Below are positions 8,312 to 17,766 of a stretch of DNA of 64,000 bases, in pieces. Each line of letters starts with the position of its first letter. Positions within the stretch are counted from its first letter, which is position 1. The notes under the pieces are model-generated. The model made no database searches. It was not told where the DNA came from and worked only from the letters and a program-made list of their open reading frames with translations. A program made the translations under genes and the position numbers. The stretch comes from Sphingomonas phyllosphaerae (GTDB taxonomy: Bacteria; Pseudomonadota; Alphaproteobacteria; Sphingomonadales; Sphingomonadaceae), in NCBI GenBank assembly GCA_036946405.1, contig JAQIJC010000001.1, positions 367,501-431,500 of the forward strand, written 5' to 3'.

Positions 8312-9562
8312 GTGACCTATCACGACGCGTCGAGGCAACTCGACTACATTCGCCAGTCGCTGTCGCAGAACAAGAAACATGTTGGTTTCTTCATCGGCGC
8401 AGGGTGCCCGCTGGCCGTCCGTGTCGAGCGCCAGCTCGAAGGTGGGCAAACCGTCAACGAACCGATCATTCCGGACGTTGCCGGCCTCACCAACATGATT
8501 GCCGCGAAGCTCAAAACACCGGCCGGCGCTAAAGAGAGCCTGTACGACCGCCTGGCAAAGCTGTTTGTTGAGGACGAAAAGGCGCAGTTTAATATCGAAG
8601 ATGCGTTATCGATGATCCGCTCAATGTCGCAAGTCGCAGGCAAGGGCTCGGTGCGCGGATTCAACGCAGCGGAGCTTGAACAGCTCGACCGGTCGATCTG
8701 CGAGATCATCTCCGACATTGTCGACAGAAATCTTCCGACCAAAGAAGGTCCTTATCACGACCTGGCGATATGGGCGCGGTCGCTGTCCCGCGACAAACCC
8801 GTGCACATTTTCACCACCAACTACGATTTGCTGATGGAAGAAGCGCTCGAGGACGCGAGCGCACCCTATTTCGACGGGTTCATCGGATCACGAAATGCGT
8901 TCTTCGATCTCGGCGCGGTCGAGAACGAAAAACTGATTGGTCCGCGCTGGCTCAGGCTCTGGAAGATACATGGGTCGATTAACTGGAAACTGAAGCCCTC
9001 GCAGAATGCCGCGGCTGGATCAGTCATCCGTTCAGAAAAGATCGAGCCTGGACAGAAGCACTTGATCTATCCGTCGCATCTGAAGTTCGATCAGAGCCGG
9101 AAGATGCCGTATCTGGCTCTGATGGATCGATTGAAGGATTTTATCAGCTGCCCCTCTTCGATTCTATTCATGTCTGGATACTCGTTCAGCGACGATCATA
9201 TCAACGATATCATCGTGAGCAGCCTCAAGAACAATCCGACCGCGATGGTGCACGCCTTTCTCTTCGGCTCGTTGGGAGGCGCAGGCTATGCCAAGGCCAT
9301 CACATGCGGGCAGCAGACCCCCAATCTCGTGATCGCTGCGCAGGACGAGGCGATCATCGGCCGCCGGCGAGCGGGCTGGATTAGCGTCGGCGTGTCGGAG
9401 CCAGGTGGGCTGGCGCAGGAGGTCATTCACCTTCTTGGCGTGGAAACCGACGAGAATGAGGGCCGAATTCCCTGTCAGCTCAACCTTGGCGATTTTGCGA
9501 ATCTGGGCTTGCTGCTGCGTTCGCTGAGCCGCGACGAACTGCAAAGCACAGCTCATGAATAG
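8312..9562 (+). CDS. SIR2-family NADase/deacylase-like defence protein
   Basis: The 416-residue protein carries SIR2 motifs: the nucleotide-binding VGFFIGAGCPLA (near 25-36), FTTNYDLLMEEAL (near 167, catalytic-pocket Asn-Asp) and LWKIHGSINW (near 216, catalytic His). It then has FMSGYSFSDDHINDIIVSSL, typical of the SIR2_2 group in antiphage systems. It starts at a GTG preceded by AGGGGGG and overlaps the HerA gene by eight bases. In characterised SIR2-HerA pairs the SIR2 subunit depletes NAD+ (and in some cases cuts nucleic acid) on phage infection; the same role is inferred here. Confidence 0.88.
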   Translation: MTYHDASRQLDYIRQSLSQNKKHVGFFIGAGCPLAVRVERQLEGGQTVNEPIIPDVAGLTNMIAAKLKTPAGAKESLYDRLAKLFVEDEKAQFNIEDALSMIRSMSQVAGKGSVRGFNAAELEQLDRSICEIISDIVDRNLPTKEGPYHDLAIWARSLSRDKPVHIFTTNYDLLMEEALEDASAPYFDGFIGSRNAFFDLGAVENEKLIGPRWLRLWKIHGSINWKLKPSQNAAAGSVIRSEKIEPGQKHLIYPSHLKFDQSRKMPYLALMDRLKDFISCPSSILFMSGYSFSDDHINDIIVSSLKNNPTAMVHAFLFGSLGGAGYAKAITCGQQTPNLVIAAQDEAIIGRRRAGWISVGVSEPGGLAQEVIHLLGVETDENEGRIPCQLNLGDFANLGLLLRSLSRDELQSTAHE

Positions 9563-11459
9563 CATGTCGCCAACCCTCATCGGAACTGTTCAGGATGTTA
9601 ATGGCACTTCGGTCAGTGTCGCGTTTACCGGCGCACAGCTTTCGGGCCTGACCTTCGTTGATGGTCAGGGATATCGAATCGGCCAGATCGGTAGCTTCGT
9701 ACGCATCCCGGTCGGCTATGCCGATCTGTTCGGCATTGTTTCGCAAGTCGGCGCAAGCGCCATTCCCGAGACTTTGGCGGACAACGGAGGCGCCGGATAT
9801 CGCTGGCTCAAGGTCCAGCTCATCGGAGAGGGTTCGGCCGGTGGTCAGTTCCGGCGAGGTGTCTCGCAATATCCAACTATCGATGACGACGTCCATCTGG
9901 TGTCGCAACGCGATCTCGAGCGGATCTACGGACGGCGCGGTAAGCAGCATCACCTCGTGAAGGTCGGCCACATCGCGGGATCTCAGTCGATCGACGCGCT
10001 CGTGGATATCAACAAACTAGTCACTCGGCACAGCGCGGTGGTGGGGACGACGGGCTCGGGAAAATCAACCACCGTAGCCAGCGTCGTACGATGCCTGTCG
10101 TCGTCGAAAAACTATCCGTCGTCGCGTATCTTGATCCTCGACATCCATGGCGAATATCAAGCCGCGTTTGCGGATCGTGCTCATGTCTACAAGGTCAACA
10201 TTGACGCCAGCAAGACAGATCAGGAACGGCTGTGCCTGCCGTTCTGGGCGATGGAATTTGATGAACTGATGAGCCTCACCTTCGGATCCTTTCCGGCGGA
10301 TTCGAAGGCCAGAAATCTCATCATGGAGCGCATCATCGCAGCGAAGGTCGCGACGGTCGAAGCGGATGAGGACAGCGACATCGATCCAGAGGCGGTGAAC
10401 GCCGATTCGCCCATTCCGTTCGATATCAAGAAGCTGTGGTACGATCTGTATTGCCAGGAGTTCGGCACCTATTTCTCCGGTAAGGGCAAACTCCCGGTCG
10501 AGGAAAACTGGGCATACAAGCTTGATGCACAGGGCCAGCCGATCAAGGGTGACGCGTCAAAGGGCCTCCCTCCGCGCTTTCGCGAGGTCAAAAGCGTGGC
10601 GGGCGACGACGAGAAGATCAACTATCTGCCCGAGGCCTTAAACATACGTGCGCAGCTCGAGGCGTTTGGTGCTAAGCTTCGTATCCCCCGGTATAATTTC
10701 TTTCTGCGACCTGGCGCATGGGATCCCGATCCGGAGGGAAAGACCGATGAGACGTTGGCAAGGCTGATCAAAGGGTGGATCGGGTCGGACCGGCCGGTCA
10801 CCATTCTCGACCTGTCAGGCGTTCCGAGCGCAATCACCAACGACGTGATCGGTATTCTCCTTCGGCTGATATACGACTGCCTGTTCTGGGCGCGTCACCT
10901 GTCGCAGGGCGGCCGCGAGCGCCCGCTGCTGCTGGTGCTCGAGGAGGCCCATACCTACCTCAATGGTGACATCGGCGGGCGTGCTTCAACCGTGGTGCAG
11001 CGCATCGTCAAGGAAGGAAGAAAATACGGGATTGGTGCGATGATCGTCAGCCAGCGCCCCTCCGAGATCAATTCGACGATTCTGTCGCAATGCGGCACCT
11101 TCTTTGCGTTGCGCCTGTCCAACGGCAACGACCGGTCGAAGATCACGGGCGCAATTTCCGAGAATCTCGAAGGTCTCACTAGTATGTTGCCCATCCTGCG
11201 TACGGGTGAGGCGATCATTCTTGGCGAAGGCGTCGGCATCCCAATGCGCACGATGATTGAGCCACCGCCGAAGGACAAGCGACCCGACAGCGCCGACCCG
11301 GTGGTGTGTGACGAAACAAGCCCCGAAGACTCGATGGTTCCCGGTGGCTGGGGTATCCCGATGGAGGCAGATCCTAACTATGAGGAAGTCGTTGCGTTGT
11401 GGCGGCAGCAGACCCCGTTCACATCCGCATTGGTCAATCTCGATGAAGCGCAAGGATAA
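9555..11459 (+). CDS. herA: HerA-family hexameric ATPase of SIR2-HerA system
   Basis: This 634-residue protein has an N-terminal HAS-barrel (first ~100 residues: LIGTVQDVNGTSVSVAF, IGSFVRIPVG) and a FtsK/HerA RecA-like core. Walker A is GTTGSGKSTT (164-173), followed by ILILDIHGEYQ (near 192-202) and Walker B LLLVLEEAHTYL (near 457-468), with GRKYGIGAMIVSQRPSEI (near 490). Its ATG lies inside the end of the SIR2 gene, which gives a tight two-gene operon. HerA proteins form hexameric DNA translocases and co-assemble with SIR2 proteins in known antiphage complexes. Confidence 0.92.
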   Translation: MNSMSPTLIGTVQDVNGTSVSVAFTGAQLSGLTFVDGQGYRIGQIGSFVRIPVGYADLFGIVSQVGASAIPETLADNGGAGYRWLKVQLIGEGSAGGQFRRGVSQYPTIDDDVHLVSQRDLERIYGRRGKQHHLVKVGHIAGSQSIDALVDINKLVTRHSAVVGTTGSGKSTTVASVVRCLSSSKNYPSSRILILDIHGEYQAAFADRAHVYKVNIDASKTDQERLCLPFWAMEFDELMSLTFGSFPADSKARNLIMERIIAAKVATVEADEDSDIDPEAVNADSPIPFDIKKLWYDLYCQEFGTYFSGKGKLPVEENWAYKLDAQGQPIKGDASKGLPPRFREVKSVAGDDEKINYLPEALNIRAQLEAFGAKLRIPRYNFFLRPGAWDPDPEGKTDETLARLIKGWIGSDRPVTILDLSGVPSAITNDVIGILLRLIYDCLFWARHLSQGGRERPLLLVLEEAHTYLNGDIGGRASTVVQRIVKEGRKYGIGAMIVSQRPSEINSTILSQCGTFFALRLSNGNDRSKITGAISENLEGLTSMLPILRTGEAIILGEGVGIPMRTMIEPPPKDKRPDSADPVVCDETSPEDSMVPGGWGIPMEADPNYEEVVALWRQQTPFTSALVNLDEAQG

Positions 11460-11462
11460 CAA

Positions 11463-11675
11463 ATGGAAACTTATGACGCGTTCGAATCCTCGAACATTGC
11501 ATCGCTGAAGTATGATGCTGACACCTTGACGCTGCAGGTGTCGTTCCACAATGGCTCAGACTATCAGTATTTCGATATCCCGCAGCACATCTGGGAGGCT
11601 TTCAAACTTGCGGAGTCGAAAGGTGTATTCCTGAATGCCGAGGTCAAGGGCACCTATCGTTACAGTAAGGTCTAA
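11463..11675 (+). CDS. KTSC-domain small protein
   Basis: A 70-residue protein entirely covered by the KTSC domain: SSNIASLKYDADTLTLQVSF, then DYQYFDIPQHIWEAFKLAES, KGVFLNAEVKGTYRYSKV. It begins three bases after the HerA stop with AAGGA upstream, so it is part of the same operon. KTSC domains are small beta-rich modules found alone or fused to nucleases and lysyl-tRNA synthetase relatives; nucleic-acid binding is suspected but not established. Here it may be an accessory or regulatory subunit of the SIR2-HerA module. Confidence 0.85.
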   Translation: METYDAFESSNIASLKYDADTLTLQVSFHNGSDYQYFDIPQHIWEAFKLAESKGVFLNAEVKGTYRYSKV

Positions 11676-11696
11676 TGGATAGAATTCAGGACTGTC

Positions 11697-12734
11697 ATGC
11701 CTTCCATCAAGCTCAATCACGGCCTTCGCAGGCTAGAAGTCTCCGGTATCGAGCTGGAGAATAATCTAATTTTCGACTACTTCGACCGGATTCCCGCCGA
11801 TCAGCGTGACAGCGTGTTCGCGAAGGCGCTTCATATCGGTGTGCTTGCGCTAAGCCAGGAACGCCTTTCGGCGTTTCTCGCCCGCACAGAGAACGAGCTC
11901 GGCACCGAACTGGAATCGTTGAAAATCCGATTCGACATGAGCACTGAGATTTTCTCGAAAAGTTCGATGAAGGGTATCGCCGGCGAGATTGCAGTAGCGG
12001 AATATCTCGGCGAATTTCTCGCTGCGAAGGACATCCGCGATACGATCTCGCCGACCGGAAACGTTGCCGGCGCGCTGGCAAAGAACAAGACAGGCGATAT
12101 TCTATGCTCCATCGACGACGGCGATGATCGGTCCATCGTCATCGAATGCAAATTCGACAAGACGATCAGTCTGGGCGATCCCAACGAGCGCGATTGGTAC
12201 GGGAAGAATATTGATACGGCGCTCAATCAGCTACTGGAAGCGCAGGTCAATCGCAGGAGTGCGCAAGCGATCATCGTTTTCGATCGGTCCTCGATCAATC
12301 CTTCATTGCTAAAGCGCGTCGATAATGTCGCGTATCGCGCCGGCTTCGGGTTCATCGTCGTGATCGACATGCTGCACGGCGATTTTTCTAATCTCGGTCT
12401 CGCCTATCTGGTAGCGCGAGACCTTGCGGTCGCTGATCGACAGGTTGATCTCGACACTAATATTCTCGACCTGCTGATCGGCAGGGTAGTCAGCGAAATC
12501 AACCGCCTGTTGGACATCCGGAAGCTGATCGAACGCAATATCAAGAACTGCGAGGAAGTCCTCGGGCGGATCGATCAGTCGATGCTGTCCATTGAGTTCT
12601 GCCGGTCCTACCTGGCCAAATTCCTCAGCGACGGCATACTGTCAAAAGAAGATTTATTGGTGTTTGCCACCGGAGGCGATCTGAAGGCGCGGTATCAGCT
12701 GATCGCAACCGAGCTTGCGAACGGGAGCGAGTGA
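11697..12734 (+). CDS. Putative PD-(D/E)XK nuclease, SIR2-HerA operon
   Basis: No named family is certain, but the protein shows a restriction-endonuclease-like core. MKGIAGEIAVAEYL (near 91-104) supplies the early Glu, and GDILCSIDDGDDRSIVIECK (near 132-151) gives the D-x(n)-ExK pattern of PD-(D/E)XK nucleases. A C-terminal helical region follows (~250-345). CAGGA precedes the ATG, 21 bases after the KTSC gene. Position and motif suggest an effector or accessory nuclease of the SIR2-HerA locus; nuclease activity is inferred from the motif only. Confidence 0.65.
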   Translation: MPSIKLNHGLRRLEVSGIELENNLIFDYFDRIPADQRDSVFAKALHIGVLALSQERLSAFLARTENELGTELESLKIRFDMSTEIFSKSSMKGIAGEIAVAEYLGEFLAAKDIRDTISPTGNVAGALAKNKTGDILCSIDDGDDRSIVIECKFDKTISLGDPNERDWYGKNIDTALNQLLEAQVNRRSAQAIIVFDRSSINPSLLKRVDNVAYRAGFGFIVVIDMLHGDFSNLGLAYLVARDLAVADRQVDLDTNILDLLIGRVVSEINRLLDIRKLIERNIKNCEEVLGRIDQSMLSIEFCRSYLAKFLSDGILSKEDLLVFATGGDLKARYQLIATELANGSE

Positions 12735-12795
12735 GCAGTCGGAGATCGGAAAAGGGTAGCTCTAGTTTTGACTTTCAGGCCGAGCGTGCTGGACC

Positions 12796-13710
12796 ATGAT
12801 ACTTTTGGAATATGACATCGACGAAAGCCCGGCGCGCCGGCTGCCGTCGCCTGGCAGATGCATCTACTGCGGCGCGACTGGGGTGAAGCTCAACGAGGAG
12901 CATGTCATTCCCTTCGCCATCGGCAAGAATGCGACGATCCTCGAAGAGGCCTGCTGCGAGAACTGCCAGAAGATTATCCAGCCTTATGAGCAGCGCGTTC
13001 TCAGGCATCAGCTGGGCGTGTTCCGCGCAATGGTCGAAGCCCCGACGCGGAACAAAAAGGATCGGCCGAAGGTGATCCGGCTTCCGCTTGTGGAAATCGT
13101 AGCGAGCGGCACCGCTGGACGGGATCTGGGAATGCGCGAGGTTCCCATTGCCCAAGGACCGTTGATTCTCAATCTGTGGCAGTCTCCGCCGCCGTCCATC
13201 CTTGGCGAAACGATCGATCCCGCGAATGCCGATGGTGGCCCCTGGCGGTTCATCGAATCGTCCAGGGCAGACCCGATCCTACAGGCGGTGGCTGACGAGC
13301 AAGGTGTCGAGCGGGTCGGAATCGTCCTGCCACCTGTGAACCGCCTCGACTATCTTCGCTCGTTGGCGAAGACCGCCCACGCCTATGCCGTTGCCGAACT
13401 GGGGGTCGATTCGTTCGAGCCCTTCCTAAGGGACGTTATCCTCAACACCTCCGACGACATTGCGCACTTCGTGGGCGACATGCCGCGTGTCGCCAATCTC
13501 GAAGGCCCAACCGGGCACAGCTTCAAAATCACTCTTGGGCAGACCCCGCCAGAACTCGGCGACGCGGGCGGTCTGATCGTCGTCTTCATGCAGTTCTGGG
13601 CTGAACTGGGCTCGCCGCCACATCTTGTCGTCGTTGGCAGGCCGTTGATAGACATGGATGAGCATTTCACGGCTAGGTCCGCGCAGTACTTGGCTGACGG
13701 GGGGGATTGA
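12796..13710 (+). CDS. HNH-endonuclease-like zinc protein
   Basis: The N-terminus has a classical HNH/zinc arrangement: C22-I-Y-C25, then EEHVIPFAIG (35-43, catalytic His36), then C54-E-N-C57. The remaining ~240 residues, including an IVVFMQFWAEL segment, are unrecognised. It follows the PD-(D/E)XK-like gene by 61 bases on the same strand, so it is likely co-transcribed. HNH proteins of this type cut DNA or RNA in many defence loci. No strong ribosome site is seen before ATG 12796. Confidence 0.65.
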   Translation: MILLEYDIDESPARRLPSPGRCIYCGATGVKLNEEHVIPFAIGKNATILEEACCENCQKIIQPYEQRVLRHQLGVFRAMVEAPTRNKKDRPKVIRLPLVEIVASGTAGRDLGMREVPIAQGPLILNLWQSPPPSILGETIDPANADGGPWRFIESSRADPILQAVADEQGVERVGIVLPPVNRLDYLRSLAKTAHAYAVAELGVDSFEPFLRDVILNTSDDIAHFVGDMPRVANLEGPTGHSFKITLGQTPPELGDAGGLIVVFMQFWAELGSPPHLVVVGRPLIDMDEHFTARSAQYLADGGD

Positions 13711-13872
13711 GCCGGCGAAAAGCGGACGCGACGGTGTTCGCTTCGAGATGTCTTTGCAGATGGCCAGTATAACGGCACGCCGGAGGAAGTCGCATCGTCG
13801 ACGAGAACAAAGATTGAACAGCTAACAACGAATTGATATCGTCGGAGAGCAGAGCGGGGTAGTGAGGTAGGC

Positions 13873-14673
13873 TTGAGGGATTGGACGGGGCCGATGGACG
13901 TCAGCGCGCGCGGCGCTGCTCGGGTCGATCCGGTTCGTGCATCACGCGACGGGCATCAGTTCCACGAGGCTTGGGCTGCCCGCAGTGCCCTGGCGCTCTT
14001 GCCGCCAGACACCAATCTCGTTGCGATCGCGATGGAGGGGTTCAGCCGCGAAGATGATGGCGCCCACAGCCAGACGGCAACAGAAGTCGCGGATTTGGTG
14101 CGATATTATGGCGGGCGCACGGTCGCTGAAGCCGACCGTATCGAGGTCGTCCAATTCAAATACTCAATCGCCAGTGCCGAGATACCGCTTCGCGCCAGCG
14201 ATCTACGGGCAACCGTGGCAAAGTTCGCGAAAGGCGAGGCCGAGCGGATTGATAATTTCGGCGAGGAGATCGCTCGACGCGCGCATTATGAGTTCGCGAC
14301 CAATCGGCCGATTCACGAGAACCTGATGCTCGCCCTAGCAGCGCTGGCGTTAGAGACAGTCGTCACGGGGGATGCGGGTACGCAGGCCGAGCAACTGCGG
14401 GAAACGCTCGCCGCTGCGGGTGTGGATGCCCGCGCGTTCTTCCAACGCTTTGTTGCTCTCGGGCGGCTAGGCAGCCTGAAGGAGGCACGTCAGGGGCTAC
14501 GGCGAGAAATCGCCAACTGGAGCGCTCCCGGTGATCCGCAGACCCGCATTCGGCTGCGCGGGCTAGAGCATCTGGTGCGCGAGAAGGCGGGATCTGCCGG
14601 CCAACAGGATAATCTCATCGAGCGCGTCACCGTCCTCGGTGAGCTCGATATCGATCATGAGGACGATCTCTAG
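13873..14673 (+). pseudogene. Truncated Cap4/DUF4297-like dsDNA nuclease N-terminus
   Basis: The first ~130 residues (SRDGHQFHEAWAARSALALL, AIAMEGFSRED, ATEVADLVRYYGG, RIEVVQFKYS) fit the DUF4297/Cap4-type PD-(D/E)XK nuclease domain found at the N-terminus of large NTPase or CBASS effector proteins. The ORF ends abruptly at 14673, where a minus-strand RND gene fragment begins, so the normal C-terminal partner domain is missing. The start is TTG 13873 or, equally likely, ATG 13894. It probably encodes only a nuclease stump and is best treated as a broken defence gene. Confidence 0.6.
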
Positions 14674-14675
14674 CT

Positions 14676-15975
14676 CAGGAGACAAGGACAGGAAGAAGCG
14701 CGGTGCGCCGCGTCCGACGTAGCTTGTCACGATCTTCGCCTCTGGCTGCTTGCGAAGCCAGTCCTCGACTTGTCGCGCGGCGCTCGCGGTTCGGTCGATC
14801 GCGGTGCCCTTCGGCATCTGCACCTCGACCAGGACTTCGGGCCGATCGGATGCGGGGAAGAACTGTTTCTTGACGAGTGCCATACCGGCGCCGGCGGTCA
14901 GGAACGTGCCGAATACGACCAACGTCACCAGCACCTTGCGCCTGACCGCCCAGGCGATGACGCTGCGCACCCGCTGGTATCGCTCGGTCTGATAGATCGC
15001 CTCGTGCCCACCCTCGATGGGCTTGATGTTCGGCAGCAGCTTGACGCCCATGTACGGCGTGAAGATGACCGCCACGAACCATGACGCGATCAGCGCAAAG
15101 CCGACGACCCAGAAGATGTTGCCGGCGTATTCGCCGGCGGTCGACTGCGCGAAGCCGACTGGCATCAATCCGATGACCGTGACCAGCGTACCCGCCAGCA
15201 TCGGTGAGGCGGTATGGCTCCACGCGTAGGCCGAAGCGCGAATGCGGTCGTAGCCCTCCTCCATCTTCACGACCATCATTTCGATCGCAATGATCGCGTC
15301 GTCGACCAGGAGGCCAAGCGCAAGAATTAGGGCGCCGAGCGTGATGCGGTCCAAAGCGCGGCCTGTCGCCCACATGACGATCAGCGTTATGGCGAGCGTG
15401 AGCGGCACCGCGCCCGCGACCACGATCCCGACGCGCCAGCCCAGACTGACGAGGCTCACGATGAGGACGATCGCCAAAGCCTCGAAGAAGGTATGCATGA
15501 ACTGGCTGACGGCTTCATCAATGTTGACGGATTGGTCCGTCACGCGCGTCAGCGACATGCCGAGCGGGAGGCCGGCATTGATCTTCTCGACCTCCGCCTT
15601 CAGCGCCTCGCCAAGATCGAGGCCGTTCCAACCCTCGCGCATGACGATGTCCAGCAACAGCGCGGGCTCGCCCTGGCTTCGCACGAGGAAGGTCGCAGGA
15701 TCCTCGTAGCCGCGTTCGACCTTCGCGATCTCGGCCAGCCGGAACGTCTTGCCGCCGGCGACCACGGGAACGTCACGGATCCGCTGAAGTTCGTCGAAAC
15801 CGCCGTCGATTCGAACGACGATCGACTGCCCCTTCGCCTCGATCGATCCGGCGGGAGTGATAAGATTCTGCTTAGCCAGAGCGTCGAAGATGTTCCTCGG
15901 CGACACCCCGAGATTCGAAAGCCGCTCCTCGGCGAACTCGACGTAGATGCGTTCGGCGCGCTCGCCGACTATGTT
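14676..15975 (-). pseudogene. Internal fragment of an RND efflux pump permease
   Basis: About 430 residues match the HAE1/MexB-like RND family: GERAERIYVEFAEERLSNLG, GVSPRNIFDALAKQN, transmembrane blocks (EALAIVLIVSLVSLGWRVG, LGALILALGLLVDDAIIAIE with the proton-relay aspartates, IFWVVGFALIASWFVAVIF) and GAPRFFLSLSPEL. The frame lacks a start and the first ~170 residues. On the other side homology stops at SPEL, where the Cap4-like stump begins. A full permease has ~1,020-1,050 residues, so both ends are missing. The fragment bridges two recombination scars. Confidence 0.82.
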
Positions 15976-17690
15976 GCCCGCCCTCCCTTCTGAACAGGTG
16001 CGACCGAGCTCAAAGGCCCGTCATTCCGTTCGATCTCCGTGACCCGACCGTCACGTACCAGAAGCATCCGGTCCGCGGCTTGGAGGAGGCCGTTGCGATG
16101 GGTCGAGACGATGATCGTCACTCCTTCCGCGCGCAGGGTCTTGAGGGTGTTCATCAGGGCCGCCTCGCTGTTCACGTCGAGGTGAGCGTTCGGTTCGTCC
16201 AGAAGAACGAGAGCCGGATTGCCGAACATGGCTCGCGACAGAGAGACCAGCTGGCGCTGCCCAGCGGAGATGCCTCCCGCCTCGCGAACGCTCAGCACCG
16301 TGTCGTAGCCCTGCGCGAAGCGCTGGATCACTTCGTGGGCGCCCGCACGCCTCGCGGCGTCCACCACCAAAGCGTCGAGTGACCGTGGATCGGCACCGTT
16401 CGCCGCCGCGAACCGCGAGATGTTCGCCTTCACGGTGGCGGGGAAGAGCGTAGGTGCTTGAGGAGTATACCCGATTGCCTGACCAAGTAATTCGCGGTCC
16501 CAATCCCTGAGACTGGTACCGTCGATCCGAACCTCCCCCTCGTCGGGAGTGATTGCGCCGGCGATGGTGCGCAGCAGCGTGGACTTTCCCGCACCACTTG
16601 GGCCGACCAACGCTACGATCTGCCCCGGCGTTACGCTCAAACTCACCTTGTCGAGCAGACGCCGGTCGCTGTGCGCCGCCTTCACGGTCACATTGGTCAG
16701 CTCAACGACACCCCGTGGTCGGGGCAGCTGCGTGCGGTCCACGGTTTCGTCCGGCGATCGCAGGAAGGTCGCCAAGCCGGAGTAAGCCGCGCGGGCGGCG
16801 AGGACGTTCTTCCAGGAACTCAGGATCTGCTCCACGGGAGCCAGGGCACGACCTATCAGCAGGGAGGCGGCGAAGATCGAGCCCATGGAAATCGACTGAT
16901 GGATCGCGAGAAGCGCTCCCAAGGCGAGCGCGAGTGACTGGAACAGTTGGCGGAGGAATTTTGTCGTCGCAAGGAAGGCGCCGGAGGTCTGCGCGAGCGA
17001 ACCTTGACGCTCCACGAGATCGGCACGTTCCTCCAGTCGGACGCGAACAATCGCACGACGCATGCCGAGCACGCGAGCGACCTCGGCGGCTTGGACCGAG
17101 TAGTCCTGCATCCGGGCTTGGGTCGAAGCAATGGCCTGCGCCTCGCTTGCGCCGCGCTTCGTCGAGCGCTCACCCGCGAGCGCAATTGCGATCAGGAGCG
17201 CGGACGACAGCAGCGCGAAGGCACCGATCCAGGGATGCAGCAGAAAGCAGACGGCGACGTAGATGGGCGCCCACGGCACGTCGAAGAGGGCAAGGATCGC
17301 CGGGCCCGTGAGAACCCCGCGGAGCGTGTCGAGATTGCGGATCGCCGCGCTTCGTTCGGGGACGGAGGCGTTGGTCGCTCCTAAGATGCGATCGAGCAGC
17401 GGAGGCGCCGCACGCTTCTCGAGCCGAACACTCGCCCGAAGCAGCAGCCGCATGCGTGCCATGTCGAGTAGCGACAGCACCGCGAGCGAAACCGCTAGGA
17501 TTATGATGAGGAAGAGCAGTGTCGTTCCACCGCGCGTGGGAACGACGCGATCGTAGACCTGCAGCATGAAGATCGAAGGCGCCAGGTAGAGAACATTCAC
17601 CAGGCCGCTGAACAGAGCGGCGAAGACGAAATGCTGTCGGGCCGAGCCAAGGGCGGCAGCCACTGGATTAGCATGACCGGAGGAAAGCAT
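15969..17690 (-). CDS. PrtD-type type I secretion ABC transporter
   Basis: This inner-membrane exporter fuses a six-helix membrane domain (LFSGLVNVLYLAPSIFMLQV, LLFLIIILAVSLAVLSLL and later segments) to an ATPase domain. Walker A is GPSGAGKST (near 360), the ABC signature is the variant SAGQRQLVSLSRAM (near 475), Walker B is ALVLLDEPNAHLD (near 490), and the H-loop is STHRNGL. PrtD relatives power type I secretion of RTX proteases. ATG 17690 aligns with family N-termini; a TTG at 17765 is the alternative. The gene ends at the RND-fragment junction, so its last ~15 residues may be foreign. No HlyD-type fusion protein follows, as normally expected. Confidence 0.87.
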   Translation of the reverse strand: MLSSGHANPVAAALGSARQHFVFAALFSGLVNVLYLAPSIFMLQVYDRVVPTRGGTTLLFLIIILAVSLAVLSLLDMARMRLLLRASVRLEKRAAPPLLDRILGATNASVPERSAAIRNLDTLRGVLTGPAILALFDVPWAPIYVAVCFLLHPWIGAFALLSSALLIAIALAGERSTKRGASEAQAIASTQARMQDYSVQAAEVARVLGMRRAIVRVRLEERADLVERQGSLAQTSGAFLATTKFLRQLFQSLALALGALLAIHQSISMGSIFAASLLIGRALAPVEQILSSWKNVLAARAAYSGLATFLRSPDETVDRTQLPRPRGVVELTNVTVKAAHSDRRLLDKVSLSVTPGQIVALVGPSGAGKSTLLRTIAGAITPDEGEVRIDGTSLRDWDRELLGQAIGYTPQAPTLFPATVKANISRFAAANGADPRSLDALVVDAARRAGAHEVIQRFAQGYDTVLSVREAGGISAGQRQLVSLSRAMFGNPALVLLDEPNAHLDVNSEAALMNTLKTLRAEGVTIIVSTHRNGLLQAADRMLLVRDGRVTEIERNDGPLSSVAPVQKGGRAT

Positions 17691-17766
17691 CAGGTTCAAG
17701 CCTTCAATCGACCCGTGCGATGACGGATCGGACGGGTGCGGGAGGAAACCCACACCCGTCGTCAAC

